A stretch of DNA of 64,000 nt, taken from NCBI RefSeq assembly GCF_004295485.1, contig NZ_CP036164.1, forward strand, positions 1,302,001-1,366,000. Reading direction: 5' to 3'. Positions 63,283-64,000 of the stretch are shown one piece after another. Each line of letters opens with the position of its first letter. Positions within the stretch are counted from its first letter, which is position 1. The DNA is from Janibacter limosus. GTDB taxonomy: Bacteria; Actinomycetota; Actinomycetes; Actinomycetales; Dermatophilaceae. Under the pieces are notes generated by a model that did no database searches, had not been told where the DNA came from, and saw nothing but the letters and a program-made list of their open reading frames with translations. The translations under genes and the position numbers were made by a program.

Positions 63283-64000
63283 CTACGGAAATCGCCCCGG
63301 CTGTTCAACTGCGCGGGCTCACCAAGCGCTTCGGCGACCACGTCGCCGTCGACGGGATCGACCTGACGGTGCCCGCGGGCACGTTCTACGGCATCGTGGG
63401 CCCAAACGGTGCCGGCAAGTCGACGACACTTCTGATGATCGCCGGGCTGCTCGCCCCAGACTCGGGTTCCGTTACGGTCGCGGGAATGGATGCTGCGAAA
63501 GATCGCGATCAGGTCCTCGGTGCGCTGGGGGTCATGATGGAGGGCCTGTCCCTCCCGGAGCGACTGACCGGCGCGGAACTTCTCGACTACACCGCCCGCC
63601 TGCGCAGGATCGGCGAGGGATGGCCGGAGCGCGCCACCGATCTCCTGGAGATTTTAGAGCTCGACCGAGCCCCCTCCACTCTGATCGTGGACTACTCGAC
63701 TGGGATGCGAAAGAAGATCGGGCTCGCTGTGGCTCTGCTCCACCGGCCCAGCGTGTTAGTGCTCGATGAGCCCTTCGAGGCAATCGACCCGGTATCCGCA
63801 CGGGCCATCGAAGGCCTGCTCGACCAATTCGTCGCGGGAGGCGGCACTGTGCTGCTGTCTAGCCACCTCATGGATGTCGTGGAGCGCACCTGCGAACGCG
63901 TGGCGCTGATCAAGAACGGCCGCATCCTGACCGAGGGCACCGTCGACGAGGTCAGAGCGGGCCGCACCCTGAACGAGACGTTCGTCGATCTCGTCGGCGC
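63279..64000 (+). CDS. ABC transporter ATP-binding protein (CcmA-like), 3' truncated by window
   Basis: About 240 residues are visible; the frame is open to the last base. Walker A GPNGAGKST, signature in VDYSTGMRKKIGLAVAL (degenerate, STGMRK), Walker B VLVLDEPFEAIDP, switch His in SSHLMDVVERTCERVALIKNG. This is the drug/Na-exporter type of ATPase; a membrane partner is expected next. The ATG overlaps the TetR stop. Confidence 0.93.
   Translation, partial: MTTEIAPAVQLRGLTKRFGDHVAVDGIDLTVPAGTFYGIVGPNGAGKSTTLLMIAGLLAPDSGSVTVAGMDAAKDRDQVLGALGVMMEGLSLPERLTGAELLDYTARLRRIGEGWPERATDLLEILELDRAPSTLIVDYSTGMRKKIGLAVALLHRPSVLVLDEPFEAIDPVSARAIEGLLDQFVAGGGTVLLSSHLMDVVERTCERVALIKNGRILTEGTVDEVRAGRTLNETFVDLVG

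Overview
The window comes from a high-GC actinobacterium. The GlgC/GlgM, PgsA-PatA-PimA and thrS-to-hisS gene orders match those of Mycobacterium tuberculosis and other Actinomycetota. The general gene style and a recurring CCCCCTTCG motif suggest a Micrococcales member, perhaps Intrasporangiaceae (Janibacter-like); that placement is inference. Most core genes are tightly packed, with many ATGA or GTGA stop/start overlaps.

Layout. (1) 1-13.1 kb, core: end of an InhA/FabI enoyl reductase, a tandem repeat, serB and glgC facing glgM, a GNAT enzyme and an unknown protein, an ABC ATPase, NfeD and SPFH membrane proteins, two overlapping TSUP permeases, a SpoU rRNA methylase, a tiny DivIVA-like protein, a PEBP protein, a DUF3037/HipA-like pair and a VOC protein. 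(2) 13.2-25.4 kb, accessory: it begins at tRNA-Leu(GAG) and holds a complete IS3-family element, a truncated second one fused to a broken AraC-type regulator gene, a formaldehyde dehydrogenase gene with two in-frame stops, a UvrA-like ATPase gene plus a displaced 228-bp piece of it, a truncated PfpI gene, an ABM monooxygenase, further transposase debris and a DUF222/HNH gene. (3) 25.4-51.4 kb, core: sterol-desaturase-like protein, thrS, GNAT, HIT, the phosphatidylinositol mannoside genes pgsA-patA-pimA, divergent pdxR and pdxST, yebC, the ruvCAB operon with a candidate LexA box, yajC-secDF, apt, rel, a DUF349 protein, a metallo-hydrolase, hisS, a Cys-rich HTH protein and a membrane protein. 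(4) 51.5-59.3 kb, core: xerD, parA, scpA-scpB-rluB-tyrA-cmk-der. (5) 59.6-64 kb: a tRNA-Pro(GGG) locus (one truncated and one complete copy) with an integrative element next to it: int, xis, a DUF4913 protein and ssb, all reading toward the tRNA. A TetR regulator and an ABC ATPase follow and run off the end.

How it fits together. The core blocks cover glycogen/maltose-1-phosphate metabolism, PI and PIM membrane lipid synthesis, vitamin B6 synthesis, Holliday junction processing, the Sec accessory complex, the stringent response, chromosome condensation and segregation, and aromatic amino acid synthesis. The accessory stretches show repeated insertion, deletion and gene decay. I did not find a clearly new multi-gene defence or biosynthetic system. 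The most unusual items are the regulator-transposase chimera, the decaying fdhA/araC pair, the uvrA fragment duplication, a hairpin covering a permease start codon, a perfect 28-bp inverted repeat, and a hairpin repeat family whose arms appear to covary.
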